Assembly: GCA_025062095.1 (NCBI GenBank)
Contig: JANXAZ010000023.1
Location: 1 to 53,877 of the forward strand
Length of the DNA stretch: 53,877 nucleotides
Reading direction: 5' to 3'
DNA from: Geminicoccaceae bacterium
GTDB lineage: Bacteria; Pseudomonadota; Alphaproteobacteria; Geminicoccales; Geminicoccaceae
Positions 43,742 through 52,120 of this stretch are shown here, in pieces. The first letter of the stretch is position 1; the number at the start of each line of letters is the position of its first letter. A model generated the notes under the pieces. The model made no database searches. It had not been told where the DNA came from and saw only the letters and a program-made list of their open reading frames with translations. The position numbers and the translations under genes were made by a program.

Positions 43742-44200
43742 ATGTTCGATCTCGGCTGGTCGGAGATGCTGGTCATCCTCGTGGTGGCCCTTATCGTCAT
43801 CGGCCCCAAGGACCTGCCCAAGGTGGCGCGCCAGATCGGGCGCTGGACGGCGAAGGCGCGGGCGATGGCGCGCGAGTTCCAGCGCTCCTTCGACGAGATG
43901 GCGCGCGAGGCCGAGCTCGAAGAGCTCAAGAGCAGTTTGCAGAAGGTCAACCCGCACCATCTCTCGCAGACCATCCGCGAGACCATCGACCCCAAAGGCG
44001 AGCTCGATCGGCTCGGGCGCGAGCTCGACATCCGCGAGGATCTTGAGCGCGTCGACCGCCCGTCGCCCGTCGCGTCGCCGCCCGCCGGCGCGCAACCCTC
44101 CCCCGAGAACCCGCGCGCCGAGAGCGGCGGGACGGAGGCGGCGCTCGCGACCGCGACCCCCGCCGCGCCCGCCGCCGAGAAGATCCAGGAGCGCAGCTGA
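43742..44200 (+). CDS. tatB: Sec-independent protein translocase TatB
   Basis: 152 residues. MFDLGWSEMLVILVVALIVIGPKDLP is the TatB membrane helix and hinge (glutamate at 8, GPKDLP). An amphipathic helix (KVARQIGRWTAKARAMAREF) and a long charged, then Ala/Pro-rich, tail follow. TatB forms the signal-recognition complex with TatC for folded twin-arginine cargo. The first residues separate it from TatA. No tatA gene is found on either side. ATG 43742. Confidence 0.92.
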   Translation: MFDLGWSEMLVILVVALIVIGPKDLPKVARQIGRWTAKARAMAREFQRSFDEMAREAELEELKSSLQKVNPHHLSQTIRETIDPKGELDRLGRELDIREDLERVDRPSPVASPPAGAQPSPENPRAESGGTEAALATATPAAPAAEKIQERS

Positions 44201-44203
44201 GCC

Positions 44204-45031
44204 ATGCCCTGGCTCAAGGACATCGACGATCGCGAAATGCCGCTGCTCGATCACCTGATCGAGCTGCGCAACCGCATCATGTACGCGGTGATCGCGCTTC
44301 TGATCGGCTTCGTGGTCTGTTGGTTCTTCGCCGAGCCCATCTATCGCTTCCTGGTGCGTCCTTTGGCGGACGTTTACGAGCAGTTGGGCTACCACGACCG
44401 GCGGATGATCTACACCGGCCTCACCGAGGCCTTCTTCACCTATCTCAAGGTCGCTTTCTTCGCCGGCGCTTTCGTGAGCTTTCCCTTCGTCGCCGCGCAA
44501 GCTTGGCTGTTCATCGCTCCCGGTCTCTATCGGCACGAGAAAGAAGCGCTCTTGCCGTTCCTGATCGCCACCCCGGTGTTGTTCTTTCTGGGCGGCGCTT
44601 TCGTCTATTATTTCGTCTTTCCGGCGGCTTGGCGATTCTTCCTGAGCTTCGAGACGCTCAACCCCGATCCCGGTTCGCTGCCCATCCAGCTCGAAGCGCG
44701 CGTGGGCGAATATCTCGATCTCGTCATGAAGCTCATCTTCGCCTTCGGCATCGGCTTCCAGTTGCCGGTGGCGCTCACGCTCATGGGCCGGGTGGGGATC
44801 GTCACCGCCGACGGGCTCGCCAAGGGCCGACGCTACGCGATCGTGGGCGTGTTCGTCTTCGCCGCGATCATCACCCCGCCCGATGTCATCAGCCAGATCG
44901 GCCTCGCCATTCCCCTGATCGCGCTCTACGAGGTCTCGATCTGGCTCGTGCGCTTGATCGAAAAGCGCAAGGCCGCGCGCGAAGCGCGCGAGGCCGCGGC
45001 CGCGACCACCGCCGTCCAGCGCAGCGATTGA
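44204..45031 (+). CDS. tatC: Sec-independent protein translocase TatC
   Basis: 275 residues, six membrane helices. The N-terminal PLLDHLIELRNRIMYAV carries the conserved Glu/Arg region that recognises the twin-arginine motif. Further conserved segments include FVSFPFVAAQAWLFIAPGLY, ATPVLFFLGGAFVYYFVFP and FAAIITPPDVISQ. It follows tatB by three bases. Confidence 0.96.
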   Translation: MPWLKDIDDREMPLLDHLIELRNRIMYAVIALLIGFVVCWFFAEPIYRFLVRPLADVYEQLGYHDRRMIYTGLTEAFFTYLKVAFFAGAFVSFPFVAAQAWLFIAPGLYRHEKEALLPFLIATPVLFFLGGAFVYYFVFPAAWRFFLSFETLNPDPGSLPIQLEARVGEYLDLVMKLIFAFGIGFQLPVALTLMGRVGIVTADGLAKGRRYAIVGVFVFAAIITPPDVISQIGLAIPLIALYEVSIWLVRLIEKRKAAREAREAAAATTAVQRSD

Positions 45032-45094
45032 CAGGCGCGCCGCGCTCCTTTTTGCCTGCCCCGCGTCCCGCTCGTCCAACCGAGGCTCTCGGCC

Positions 45095-46369
45095 GTGCAC
45101 GATCTGCGCTGGCTCCGCGAGAACGCCGCGGCGTTCGATCGCTCGCTCGCCCGCCGCGGCCTGCCGCCCGCCGCCTCGGCGATCCTCGCCGTCGACGAGG
45201 AGCGCCGGGCGCTCGAGACGCGGCTGCAGGAACAGCAAGCCGAGCGCAACCGCATCTCCCGGGAAATCGGCGAGCGCAAGCGCAAAGGCGAGCCCGTCGA
45301 CGAGCTTCTCGCCCGCGTCGCGGCCCTCAAGGACGAGGTCAAGACGGGCGAGGAGCATCTGCGCGAGCTCCAGGCCCGGCTCGAGCAGCTCCTCGCGAGC
45401 TATCCCGCGGTTCTGGCCGAGGACGTCCCCGACGGTCCGGACGAGCGCGCCAACCGGGTCGTGCGCGTGGTCGGCCGCCCGCGCGCCTTCTCCTTTTCGC
45501 CCAAGCCCCACGACGAGCTCGGCGCGCGGCTGGGCATGGATTTCGAGCGCGCCGCCAAGCTCAGCGGCGCGCGTTTCGTCCTCTTGCGCGGCCAGCTCGC
45601 CCGGCTCGAGCGCGCGCTCGCCGCCTTCATGCTCGATCTGCAGACCAAAGAGCACGGTTATCTCGAGGTCTCCCCGCCTTATCTCGTGCGCGATCCGGCG
45701 CTCTTCGGCACCGGCCAGCTGCCCAAGTTCGCCGCCGACCTCTTCCGCACCGATTCCGGCCATTGGCTCATCCCCACGGCGGAAGTGCCGCTCACTAATC
45801 TCGTCGCCGACGAGATCCTCGCCGAAGCCGATCTGCCGCTGCGGTTCACCGCCTGCACCCCCTGTTTCCGCTCCGAGGCCGGCGCCGCGGGCAAGGACAC
45901 CCGCGGCATGATCCGCCAGCACCAGTTCCTCAAAGTCGAGCTCGTGAGCATCACCACCCCCGAGCAATCGGCGGCCGAGCACGAGCGCATGACGGCCTGC
46001 GCGGAAGAGGTGCTCAAGCGCTTGGAGCTGCCTTACCGCGTGGTCCTGTTGTGCAGCGGCGACACCGGCTTCGCCTCGACCAAGACCTACGACATCGAGG
46101 TCTGGCTACCGGGCCAGGGGGTCTATCGCGAGATCTCTTCCTGCTCGAACTGCGGCGATTTTCAGGCGCGGCGGATGGGAGCTCGCTACCGCCCCGAAGG
46201 ATCCAAGACCACGCGCTTCGTCCACACGCTCAACGGCTCGGGCCTCGCGATCGGCCGCACGCTCATCGCGCTCCTCGAGAATTTCCAGGAAGCCGACGGC
46301 TCGGTCCGCCTCCCCGGTGCGCTCGTCCCCTACATGGACGGCATCGACCGGCTCGAGCCGGAGGACTGA
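45095..46369 (+). CDS. serS: Seryl-tRNA synthetase
   Basis: 424 residues, class II. An N-terminal tRNA-binding coiled coil (about 30-105) precedes the catalytic core. Motif 2 is near [26 protein letters not shown] and motif 3 near [19 protein letters not shown] 45095 gives the usual [11 protein letters not shown] start. Encoded after tatC and before surE, as in many alphaproteobacteria. Confidence 0.97.
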   Translation: MHDLRWLRENAAAFDRSLARRGLPPAASAILAVDEERRALETRLQEQQAERNRISREIGERKRKGEPVDELLARVAALKDEVKTGEEHLRELQARLEQLLASYPAVLAEDVPDGPDERANRVVRVVGRPRAFSFSPKPHDELGARLGMDFERAAKLSGARFVLLRGQLARLERALAAFMLDLQTKEHGYLEVSPPYLVRDPALFGTGQLPKFAADLFRTDSGHWLIPTAEVPLTNLVADEILAEADLPLRFTACTPCFRSEAGAAGKDTRGMIRQHQFLKVELVSITTPEQSAAEHERMTACAEEVLKRLELPYRVVLLCSGDTGFASTKTYDIEVWLPGQGVYREISSCSNCGDFQARRMGARYRPEGSKTTRFVHTLNGSGLAIGRTLIALLENFQEADGSVRLPGALVPYMDGIDRLEPED

Positions 46370-46370
46370 G

Positions 46371-47147
46371 GTGCGCATCCTCGTCACCAACGACGACGGC
46401 ATCAACGCCCACGGCCTCAGACTCCTGGAGCAGATCGCCCGAACCCTCACCGACGACGTGTGGGTCGTGGCGCCGGAGACCAACCAGAGCGGCGCCGGCC
46501 ATTCCCTCACGCTGCGGCGCCCCTTGCGCTGGCGCAAGATCTCCGAGCGCCACATGGCGGTCGACGGCACCCCCACCGATGCGGTGCTCCTCGCGATCCA
46601 GAAGCTGATCCCGCCGCCCAAACCCGATCTCGTGCTCTCCGGCATCAACCACGGCGCGAACCTGGCCGAGGACGTGACCTATTCGGGAACCATCGCCGCG
46701 GCCATGGAGGCGGCGCTGTTCGGCATCCCGGCGATCGCGCTCTCGCAAGTGGCGCGCGACCGCCACAAGATCAAATGGGCGACGAGCGAGCGCTGGGCAC
46801 CGGACCTGTTGCGCCGGCTCACCCGGCTCGACTGGCCCGAGGACGTGCTCCTCAACATCAATTTCCCCGACGTCCCGGCCAAGAAGGTCAAAGGCGTCAA
46901 GATCACCCGCCAGGGGAAGAAGAAGCTGGGCGATCACCTCGTCGAGCGGGTCGATCCCCGCGGCGAGCCCTACATCTGGATCGGCCTCCTCAAAGAGACC
47001 CGCCCGCCCGAGCCGGGGACCGATCTCGCCGCCGTCGCCGAAGGCTGGATCTCGGTCACCCCCATCCATCTCGACATGACCCACCGCCCGCTGTTCCGGC
47101 AGCTCGCGACCGTGCTCGGGCTCGCGGAACGCGCGGAAGCTTCTTGA
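46371..47147 (+). CDS. surE: 5'-nucleotidase SurE
   Basis: 258 residues. RILVTNDDGINAHGL holds the metal-binding Asp-Asp, APETNQSGAGHSLTL the Ser and Asn, and SGINHGANLAEDVTYSGTIAAAMEA the conserved second signature. SurE dephosphorylates nucleoside monophosphates and is linked to stationary-phase survival. GTG 46371 is one base after the serS stop. The usual next gene, pcm, is absent. Confidence 0.95.
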   Translation: MRILVTNDDGINAHGLRLLEQIARTLTDDVWVVAPETNQSGAGHSLTLRRPLRWRKISERHMAVDGTPTDAVLLAIQKLIPPPKPDLVLSGINHGANLAEDVTYSGTIAAAMEAALFGIPAIALSQVARDRHKIKWATSERWAPDLLRRLTRLDWPEDVLLNINFPDVPAKKVKGVKITRQGKKKLGDHLVERVDPRGEPYIWIGLLKETRPPEPGTDLAAVAEGWISVTPIHLDMTHRPLFRQLATVLGLAERAEAS

Positions 47148-47179
47148 TCCGTGCGAAGATCTTTCGTTAAATAGGCGGC

Positions 47180-48199
47180 ATGAAAGGCTTCTTCCGCGTC
47201 GTGGCTCGCTCGCTCGCGCTCGCCGGCGGCCTCGCGCTCGCCGCCTGCACCGTCTACCAGCCCGTGCAGCCGGCACCCGGCGAGAGCTGGGCGGAGGCGC
47301 GCGCCCGGGCCAAGGCGCGCGAGACCTCGACGCTGTTCCGCAGCCATCGGGTCGCGCGGGGCGAGACGCTCGCGCAGGTCGCGCGCGCCTACGGCGTCTC
47401 CGAGAGCGAGATCGCCGCCGCCAATCGGCGCGATGCGCGCACGCCTTTGCGCCCGGGCGAGGTGCTCGCCATTCCCGAGCGTTCGTCTCCCGCACCGAGC
47501 GCGACCGCCGCGGGCGAGGTGCGCGTGGCCGCGCTCCCTCCGCCCGAGGGCGAGCGCGGCGCGGGCACGGGCGGCGGGCCGTGGTCCTGGCTCGAGAGCC
47601 TCGGGCTCGGCGGCGGCCGCGCTTCCGCCCCCGCCGCTTCGTCGCCGCCGACGGGCGGCGAGACCGGCACCGAGCCACCGGTCGCCGCCACCGCGACGCC
47701 GGCGCGCACGGCGAACCGCGGAAGCGATCCGGAAGCGCTCGAGCGCGCGCAGAAGACCCCGCCGCCGCTTTCCGGCCGCGGCTTCCTGTGGCCCGTGGCG
47801 GGACGGATCGTCAGCGGCTTCGGCGACAAGCCCGACGGGAGACGCAACGACGGCATCAACATCGCCGCGCGCAAGGGCACGCCCGTCAAAGCGGCGGAGA
47901 ACGGCGTCGTCGTCTACGCGGGCGATGCGATCCCCGGCTTCGGCAACCTCGTCCTCGTCCGCCACGCCGAAGGCTGGACCACGGCTTATGCCCATCTCGA
48001 CGCGATCCTCGTGCGCGTGGGCGATCGGGTGCAGCGCGGCCAACCCCTGGGACGGGTGGGCGAGACCGGCGACGTGAAGTCGGCGCAGCTGCACTTCGAG
48101 CTGCGCCGCGGCCGCGAGCCGGTCGATCCGCGCCCGCACCTGGTCGATCCCGGCGTCGAGGTGGCGGCGCGGCCGCTTCCGCGCGCGCCCGGCGGCTGA
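47180..48199 (+). CDS. NlpD-like LysM/LytM lipoprotein with degenerate active site
   Basis: 339 residues. A lipoprotein signal ends at LAAC (about residue 22). A LysM peptidoglycan-binding domain follows (HRVARGETLAQVARAYGVSESEI to LRPGEVLAIP), then an Ala/Gly/Pro linker and a C-terminal LytM/M23 domain (about 195-330). The zinc-site residues are altered: NDGINIAA replaces HxGxDIAA and AQLHFE replaces HxHFE. This resembles E. coli NlpD, which activates amidases rather than cutting peptidoglycan. A division or septum-splitting role is inferred. Confidence 0.85.
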   Translation: MKGFFRVVARSLALAGGLALAACTVYQPVQPAPGESWAEARARAKARETSTLFRSHRVARGETLAQVARAYGVSESEIAAANRRDARTPLRPGEVLAIPERSSPAPSATAAGEVRVAALPPPEGERGAGTGGGPWSWLESLGLGGGRASAPAASSPPTGGETGTEPPVAATATPARTANRGSDPEALERAQKTPPPLSGRGFLWPVAGRIVSGFGDKPDGRRNDGINIAARKGTPVKAAENGVVVYAGDAIPGFGNLVLVRHAEGWTTAYAHLDAILVRVGDRVQRGQPLGRVGETGDVKSAQLHFELRRGREPVDPRPHLVDPGVEVAARPLPRAPGG

Positions 48200-48217
48200 G
48201 CCGGGCGCGGGCTCAGC
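48195..48217. terminator. Bidirectional hairpin between nlpD-like gene and ABC permease
   Basis: GCTGAGCC (48195-48202) pairs perfectly with GGCTCAGC (48210-48217) across a 7-base loop, overlapping both convergent stop codons. No T-run is present. It probably ends or stabilises both transcripts. Confidence 0.45.
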
Positions 48218-48998
48218 GCCACGCGAGAAGGCGTCGTTCGAGCGCGCCGAGCCCGGCGCCGATCGCCACGCCCAGAACCGACAAGAGCACGACCCCGGCC
48301 AAGAGCCGATCGGCGCGCATGAGATGGCCGGCTTGGAGCACGAGCGCCCCGATCCCGTACTCGGCGCCGATCATCTCCGCCGCGGTCAAGAGCACGAGCG
48401 CGATCGAGGACGAGATCCGCGCTCCGGCGAAGATCCCGGGAAGCGCCCCGGGCAGGATCACCTTGAGCACGATCGCCCGGTTCGGAAGGTCGAAGGATTG
48501 GGCCATGCGGATCAGGCTCCGGGGGATCTGATCGACCCCGGAGGCGGTGGACAGCGCGACCGGGAAGAAGGTCCCCAGGGCGATCGTGGCGAGCTTGGGG
48601 GCCTCCCCGATCCCCAGCCACAAGATCAGGAGCGGAAGAAGAGCGATCTTGGGCACGGGGAACAGCGCCGAGACCAGGGGCAAGCCGACCGAGCGGGCGA
48701 GACTCGAGACGCCGATCGCCAGGCCCGCGAGCACCCCGCACAGCATCCCGATCGCCCAGCCCCCCGCGAGCCGGCCGAGGCTCGCGCGCAGATGCGCGAG
48801 AAGCTCGCCCGAAAGCGCCATCTCGGCGAGCACCGCGAGCACCCGGCTCGGTGCCGGCAAGGCGAAGGGCGAGACGAGCCCGGCGCGGCAGACCGCCTCC
48901 CACGCCGCGAACACGCAAACCGCCGTCACCGCACCGGCCCCGGGCAGCCGGCGCGGCGCGAAGCCGCGGGCGCGCAAGCGGACCTCGCGCGCGCTCAC
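48213..48998 (-). CDS. ABC importer permease, SsuC/TauC type
   Basis: 261 residues, about six membrane segments. FFPVALSTASGVDQIPRSLIRMAQSFDLP and VILPGALPGIFAGARISSSIALVLL contain the EAA-type coupling loop typical of nitrate/sulfonate/taurine permeases. GTG 48998 overlaps the ATPase stop (GTGA). Last gene of a three-gene leftward importer. Confidence 0.88.
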   Translation of the reverse strand: MSAREVRLRARGFAPRRLPGAGAVTAVCVFAAWEAVCRAGLVSPFALPAPSRVLAVLAEMALSGELLAHLRASLGRLAGGWAIGMLCGVLAGLAIGVSSLARSVGLPLVSALFPVPKIALLPLLILWLGIGEAPKLATIALGTFFPVALSTASGVDQIPRSLIRMAQSFDLPNRAIVLKVILPGALPGIFAGARISSSIALVLLTAAEMIGAEYGIGALVLQAGHLMRADRLLAGVVLLSVLGVAIGAGLGALERRLLAWR

Positions 48999-49756
48999 GG
49001 CGGCCCCTCGGTCTGCGCGCGCCGCGCGTCCTCGCGCAACAACGCCCAGAGCTCGCCTCTGAGGCGGGCGAGCACGGGGACGGCTTCGGGGCGGTTGCGC
49101 TCGCGCGCCGGGACGGGCACGGCGATCTCGGCGCGGATCCGTCCCGGCCGGGCGGAGAGCAGGATCACCCGATCGGCGACCCGCACCGCTTCCTCGAGAT
49201 TGTGGGTGACCCAGACGAGGGTGGCGCCTTCGGTCAGGCCCAAGATGTCCTCGAGCAGAAGCTCGCGGGTCTGCGCATCGAGGGCGGAGAGCGGCTCGTC
49301 GAGCAGCAAGACGCCGGGTTCGACGACGAGGGCGCGGGCGATCCCCACCCGCTGGCGCATCCCGCCCGAAAGCTCGCGCGGAAACCGCCCGGCGAAGTCG
49401 GAAAGTCCGGTGCGCGCGAGCGCCGCTCCTACGCGCGCGCGGATCTCGGTCCGCGGCAGTCGGCCCTCGAGCGGCAGGGCGACGTTGCCCGCGACCGTGC
49501 GCCACGGCAAAAGCGCGAAGTCCTGAAAGACATAGGCCACGGGGACGATCGAACCCGAAGGCGCCTCGCCTTCGAACCACACCCGCCCGCCGCTCGGCCG
49601 CAACAGCCCGCCCAGGATCGCGAGGAGCGTGGATTTCCCGCACCCCGAAGGCCCCACGATCGCGAGACGCTCGCCCGCTTCGACCACGAGGTCGAGCGGT
49701 CCGAGCGCCGCGAGTCCGTCGTAGGCGTGCGCCAGGTTTCGCGCCCTCAGCCGCAC
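48995..49756 (-). CDS. ABC importer ATPase, SsuB/TauB type
   Basis: 253 residues. Walker A GPSGCGKSTLL, FQDFALLPWRTVAGNVALPL (the PW after the Q-loop is typical of this family), signature LSGGMRQRVGIARAL, Walker B VLLLDEPLSALD, and VTHNLEEAVRVADRV. GTG 49756 lies four bases after the binding-protein stop. Confidence 0.9.
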   Translation of the reverse strand: MRLRARNLAHAYDGLAALGPLDLVVEAGERLAIVGPSGCGKSTLLAILGGLLRPSGGRVWFEGEAPSGSIVPVAYVFQDFALLPWRTVAGNVALPLEGRLPRTEIRARVGAALARTGLSDFAGRFPRELSGGMRQRVGIARALVVEPGVLLLDEPLSALDAQTRELLLEDILGLTEGATLVWVTHNLEEAVRVADRVILLSARPGRIRAEIAVPVPARERNRPEAVPVLARLRGELWALLREDARRAQTEGPP

Positions 49757-49760
49757 GAGC

Positions 49761-50779
49761 TCAACGCGGCAGGTTGAAATGCCCGGAAATGAAGCTCAAA
49801 TCGATGAAACGCGCCGGGTCCACGGACGCGTCGACGAGCTTTTCTTCTTTGAGAAGCGCCACCTGCTCGTAAACGTTGCCGACGTCGAGCCTTCCTTCGG
49901 GATCGATATACGGTGCTCCCGCTTTGATCGCTTCCGGTGTGGCCTGAGTGTATTTGGCGATGATCGCGATCACGGGTTCGGCATCGGCTTCGAAGATCCG
50001 TTTCCCTCCGGCGTCGCGCTTGTTCATCACCGCGTGATAGTCCCGCGCCCCTTTCTGGTAGGCGCGCACGAAGGCCTCGACCACACCGCGGCGGCGCTCG
50101 ACGTTGCGGGTGGAGGTGAAGAGCCCGCCCAGAGCGTAAGGCGTCCACTCGTGCACCCAGCCGATGAGCTCGGCTTCGCCGGCGCGGTCGAGCTCGGTGG
50201 CGATGTGTCCGGGCAGGATCGCTGCGTCGACCTGCCCGGTCTTGAGCGCCGCCTGCATGTTCTGGAGCGTCTCGAGCGGCACCATGCGGATGGTCTTCGT
50301 CTCGACCCCGAGCTTGCGGGCGAGCAGCCCGGCCATGATGTGGAAGCTCGAGCCGTGTTGGGTGATCGCGAGGCTCCTGCCCGGGAGCTTCTCGGGGCCG
50401 GTGAGACCGTTGGCGAAGGCGGCGTTGGACGCGAGATAGGCGGAGAAGTCGAAGCCCGGTTCTTCGCGGCTCTGCGCGCCGATCACCTTGAGCGCGCCCT
50501 GACCGGCGAGGTTGAAGAACCCGGCGGTGAAGGCGGTGACCCCGAAATCCGCCTCCCCGGCCGCGACCGCCACGGCTACCGGTTGCGCCGCGCGGAAGAA
50601 GACGAGCTCCGCGTCCAGCCCCTCCTCGCGGTAATAACCCCGCTCCTGGGCGATGAAGAGCGGCGCGGAAGAAACGAGGGTCAAGGCGGCGATCTCGATC
50701 TTCCCGCGGCCAGCGCACCACCGTGCACGAGCGCCGCGAAGATCCCGACCGAAAGGACGAGCGCGCGCGAGACGGTCAC
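49761..50779 (-). pseudogene. SsuA/NMT1-like binding protein gene with one-base frameshift
   Basis: GTG 50779, behind GGGGAGGGG, opens a perfect signal peptide (VTVSRALVLSVGIFAALVHG, then GALA). That frame stops after only 32 codons. The mature protein (KIEIAALTLVSSAPLFIAQERG to ISGHFNLPR, about 314 residues) lies in the next frame with no start codon of its own. Adding one base in the GGG at 50703-50705 fuses them as ALA-AGKIEIAAL. Either a homopolymer sequencing error or a genuine inactivating deletion. The intact product would bind a sulfonate-, nitrate- or pyrimidine-like solute for the two downstream transporter genes. Confidence 0.8.
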
Positions 50780-50812
50780 GGATTTCCCCTCCCCTTGCGA
50801 CGGGCCGACACT

Positions 50813-51346
50813 CTAGCGCGCGCCTTCGACGGATCCAGAACCCGCCGACGGTTCGGCGATGCGCGCGTCCACCACCCCGCCCGCGAGGCGGACGAGCTCG
50901 GCGAAGCTCGTGGGAAACACCGCGCGGGGATGACCGGCCGCCGCCCAGAGCACGGGAAACCGCGCGAGACTCGCATCGACGACACAGGGCAGAGGCTCGG
51001 GATGACCGAGCGGGGCCACCCCGCCGATCGCGAAGCCGGTCACGGCGCGCACGGTTTCCGGATCGGCGCGGACCACGGGGCCGTGCAGGCCCGAAGCGGG
51101 GCCGAGGGCCTCGGGGCGGCAGCGCCGGTCGCCCGCCACGAGGGCCAGGACCGGCCGGTCGCCCACGAGGAAGAGGAGCGATTTGACGATCTGCCCCGGC
51201 GCCACCCCGAGCGCGCGCGCCGCCTCTTCCGCCGTGCGCGCCGAGGCGTCGAGGAAGATCGGCCGTCCCGCCGCCCCCGCCGCCTCGAGGTCGGCGCGCA
51301 CGCGTTCCACGGCGGGATGCGTCGGCGGCCTCGCGCTTCCGGCCAC
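50813..51346 (-). CDS. YbaK/EbsC (ProX-like) aminoacyl-tRNA deacylase-like protein
   Basis: 177 residues. TAEEAARALGVAPGQIVKSLLFLVGDRPVLALVAGD contains the conserved lysine of YbaK-type domains; VTGFAIGGVAPLGHPEPLPCVVD and VFPTSFAELVRLAGG complete the fold. Family members clear mischarged Cys- or Ala-tRNA, but many stand-alone members are uncharacterised. GTG 51346 follows the glutathione transferase stop by three bases, so the two are likely co-transcribed. Confidence 0.85.
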   Translation of the reverse strand: MAGSARPPTHPAVERVRADLEAAGAAGRPIFLDASARTAEEAARALGVAPGQIVKSLLFLVGDRPVLALVAGDRRCRPEALGPASGLHGPVVRADPETVRAVTGFAIGGVAPLGHPEPLPCVVDASLARFPVLWAAAGHPRAVFPTSFAELVRLAGGVVDARIAEPSAGSGSVEGAR

Positions 51347-51349
51347 GGC

Positions 51350-51988
51350 TCAAAGGGGCGGCAGCTGGATGGTGGCACCGATCGCCGGCACGTCGTAGCC
51401 GCGCTGTACCGCCGGCCGCTCGGCGACGGCGCGGAACCACCGCGCGACGTTCGGATACTCCTTCCAGTCGATCTGGTGCCACTCCCAGCGCGCGACCCAG
51501 GGGAACGTGGCGATATCGGCGATCGTGTATTCCTGTCCCGCGAGATAGGGCACCTCGCCCAACCTACGGTTCATGACGCCGTAGAGCCGCTTGGTCTCCT
51601 CGTGATAGCGCTGCTCCGCGTAAGGCGCCTTGCCCGGGTTGAAGCGCAAGAAATGGTGCAGCTGGCCGAACATCGGCCCCACGGAGGCGACCTGGAAGAA
51701 CAGCCATTCGAGGGTGGCGATCCGCTTGGGCCGATCGAGCGGCAGGAACTTGCCCGTCTTTTCGGCCAGATAAATCAGAATCGCGCCCGATTCGAAGACG
51801 CTCTGGCCGTTGTTGCGATCGACGATCGCCGGGATCTTGTTGTTCGGACTGATTTTCAGAAACGACGGCTCGAACTGCTGGCCGCGGTTGATGTCCACGG
51901 GGTGCACGGTATAGGGCAGGCCGCACTCCTCGAGCATGATCGAGATCTTGCGACCGTTGGGCGTGGACCAGGTATAAAGATCGATCAT
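51350..51988 (-). CDS. Glutathione transferase-like disulfide reductase, YfcG type
   Basis: 212 residues. MIDLYTWSTPNGRKISIMLEE matches the nu-class YfcG start; Thr9 and Asn11 are the active-site residues in place of Tyr/Ser/Cys. FLKISPNNKIPAIVD is the glutathione-binding loop and FESGAILIYLAEKTG follows. The C-terminal helical domain includes YTIADIATFPWVARW. Probable glutathione-dependent disulfide-bond reductase in the cytoplasm. ATG 51988. Confidence 0.9.
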   Translation of the reverse strand: MIDLYTWSTPNGRKISIMLEECGLPYTVHPVDINRGQQFEPSFLKISPNNKIPAIVDRNNGQSVFESGAILIYLAEKTGKFLPLDRPKRIATLEWLFFQVASVGPMFGQLHHFLRFNPGKAPYAEQRYHEETKRLYGVMNRRLGEVPYLAGQEYTIADIATFPWVARWEWHQIDWKEYPNVARWFRAVAERPAVQRGYDVPAIGATIQLPPL

Positions 51989-52120
51989 CGTTTCCTTCCC
52001 TCGGGCTCGCCCGACTTCCTAGCGAGCCCCGCGGCCGCGGCGAAGGGGCCGCGCGCGGACCCCCCTTCTGCACGCGCGCGCATCGTGGCAGCGGATCCGC
52101 GTCGTCCGCGGGAGGTGGCG

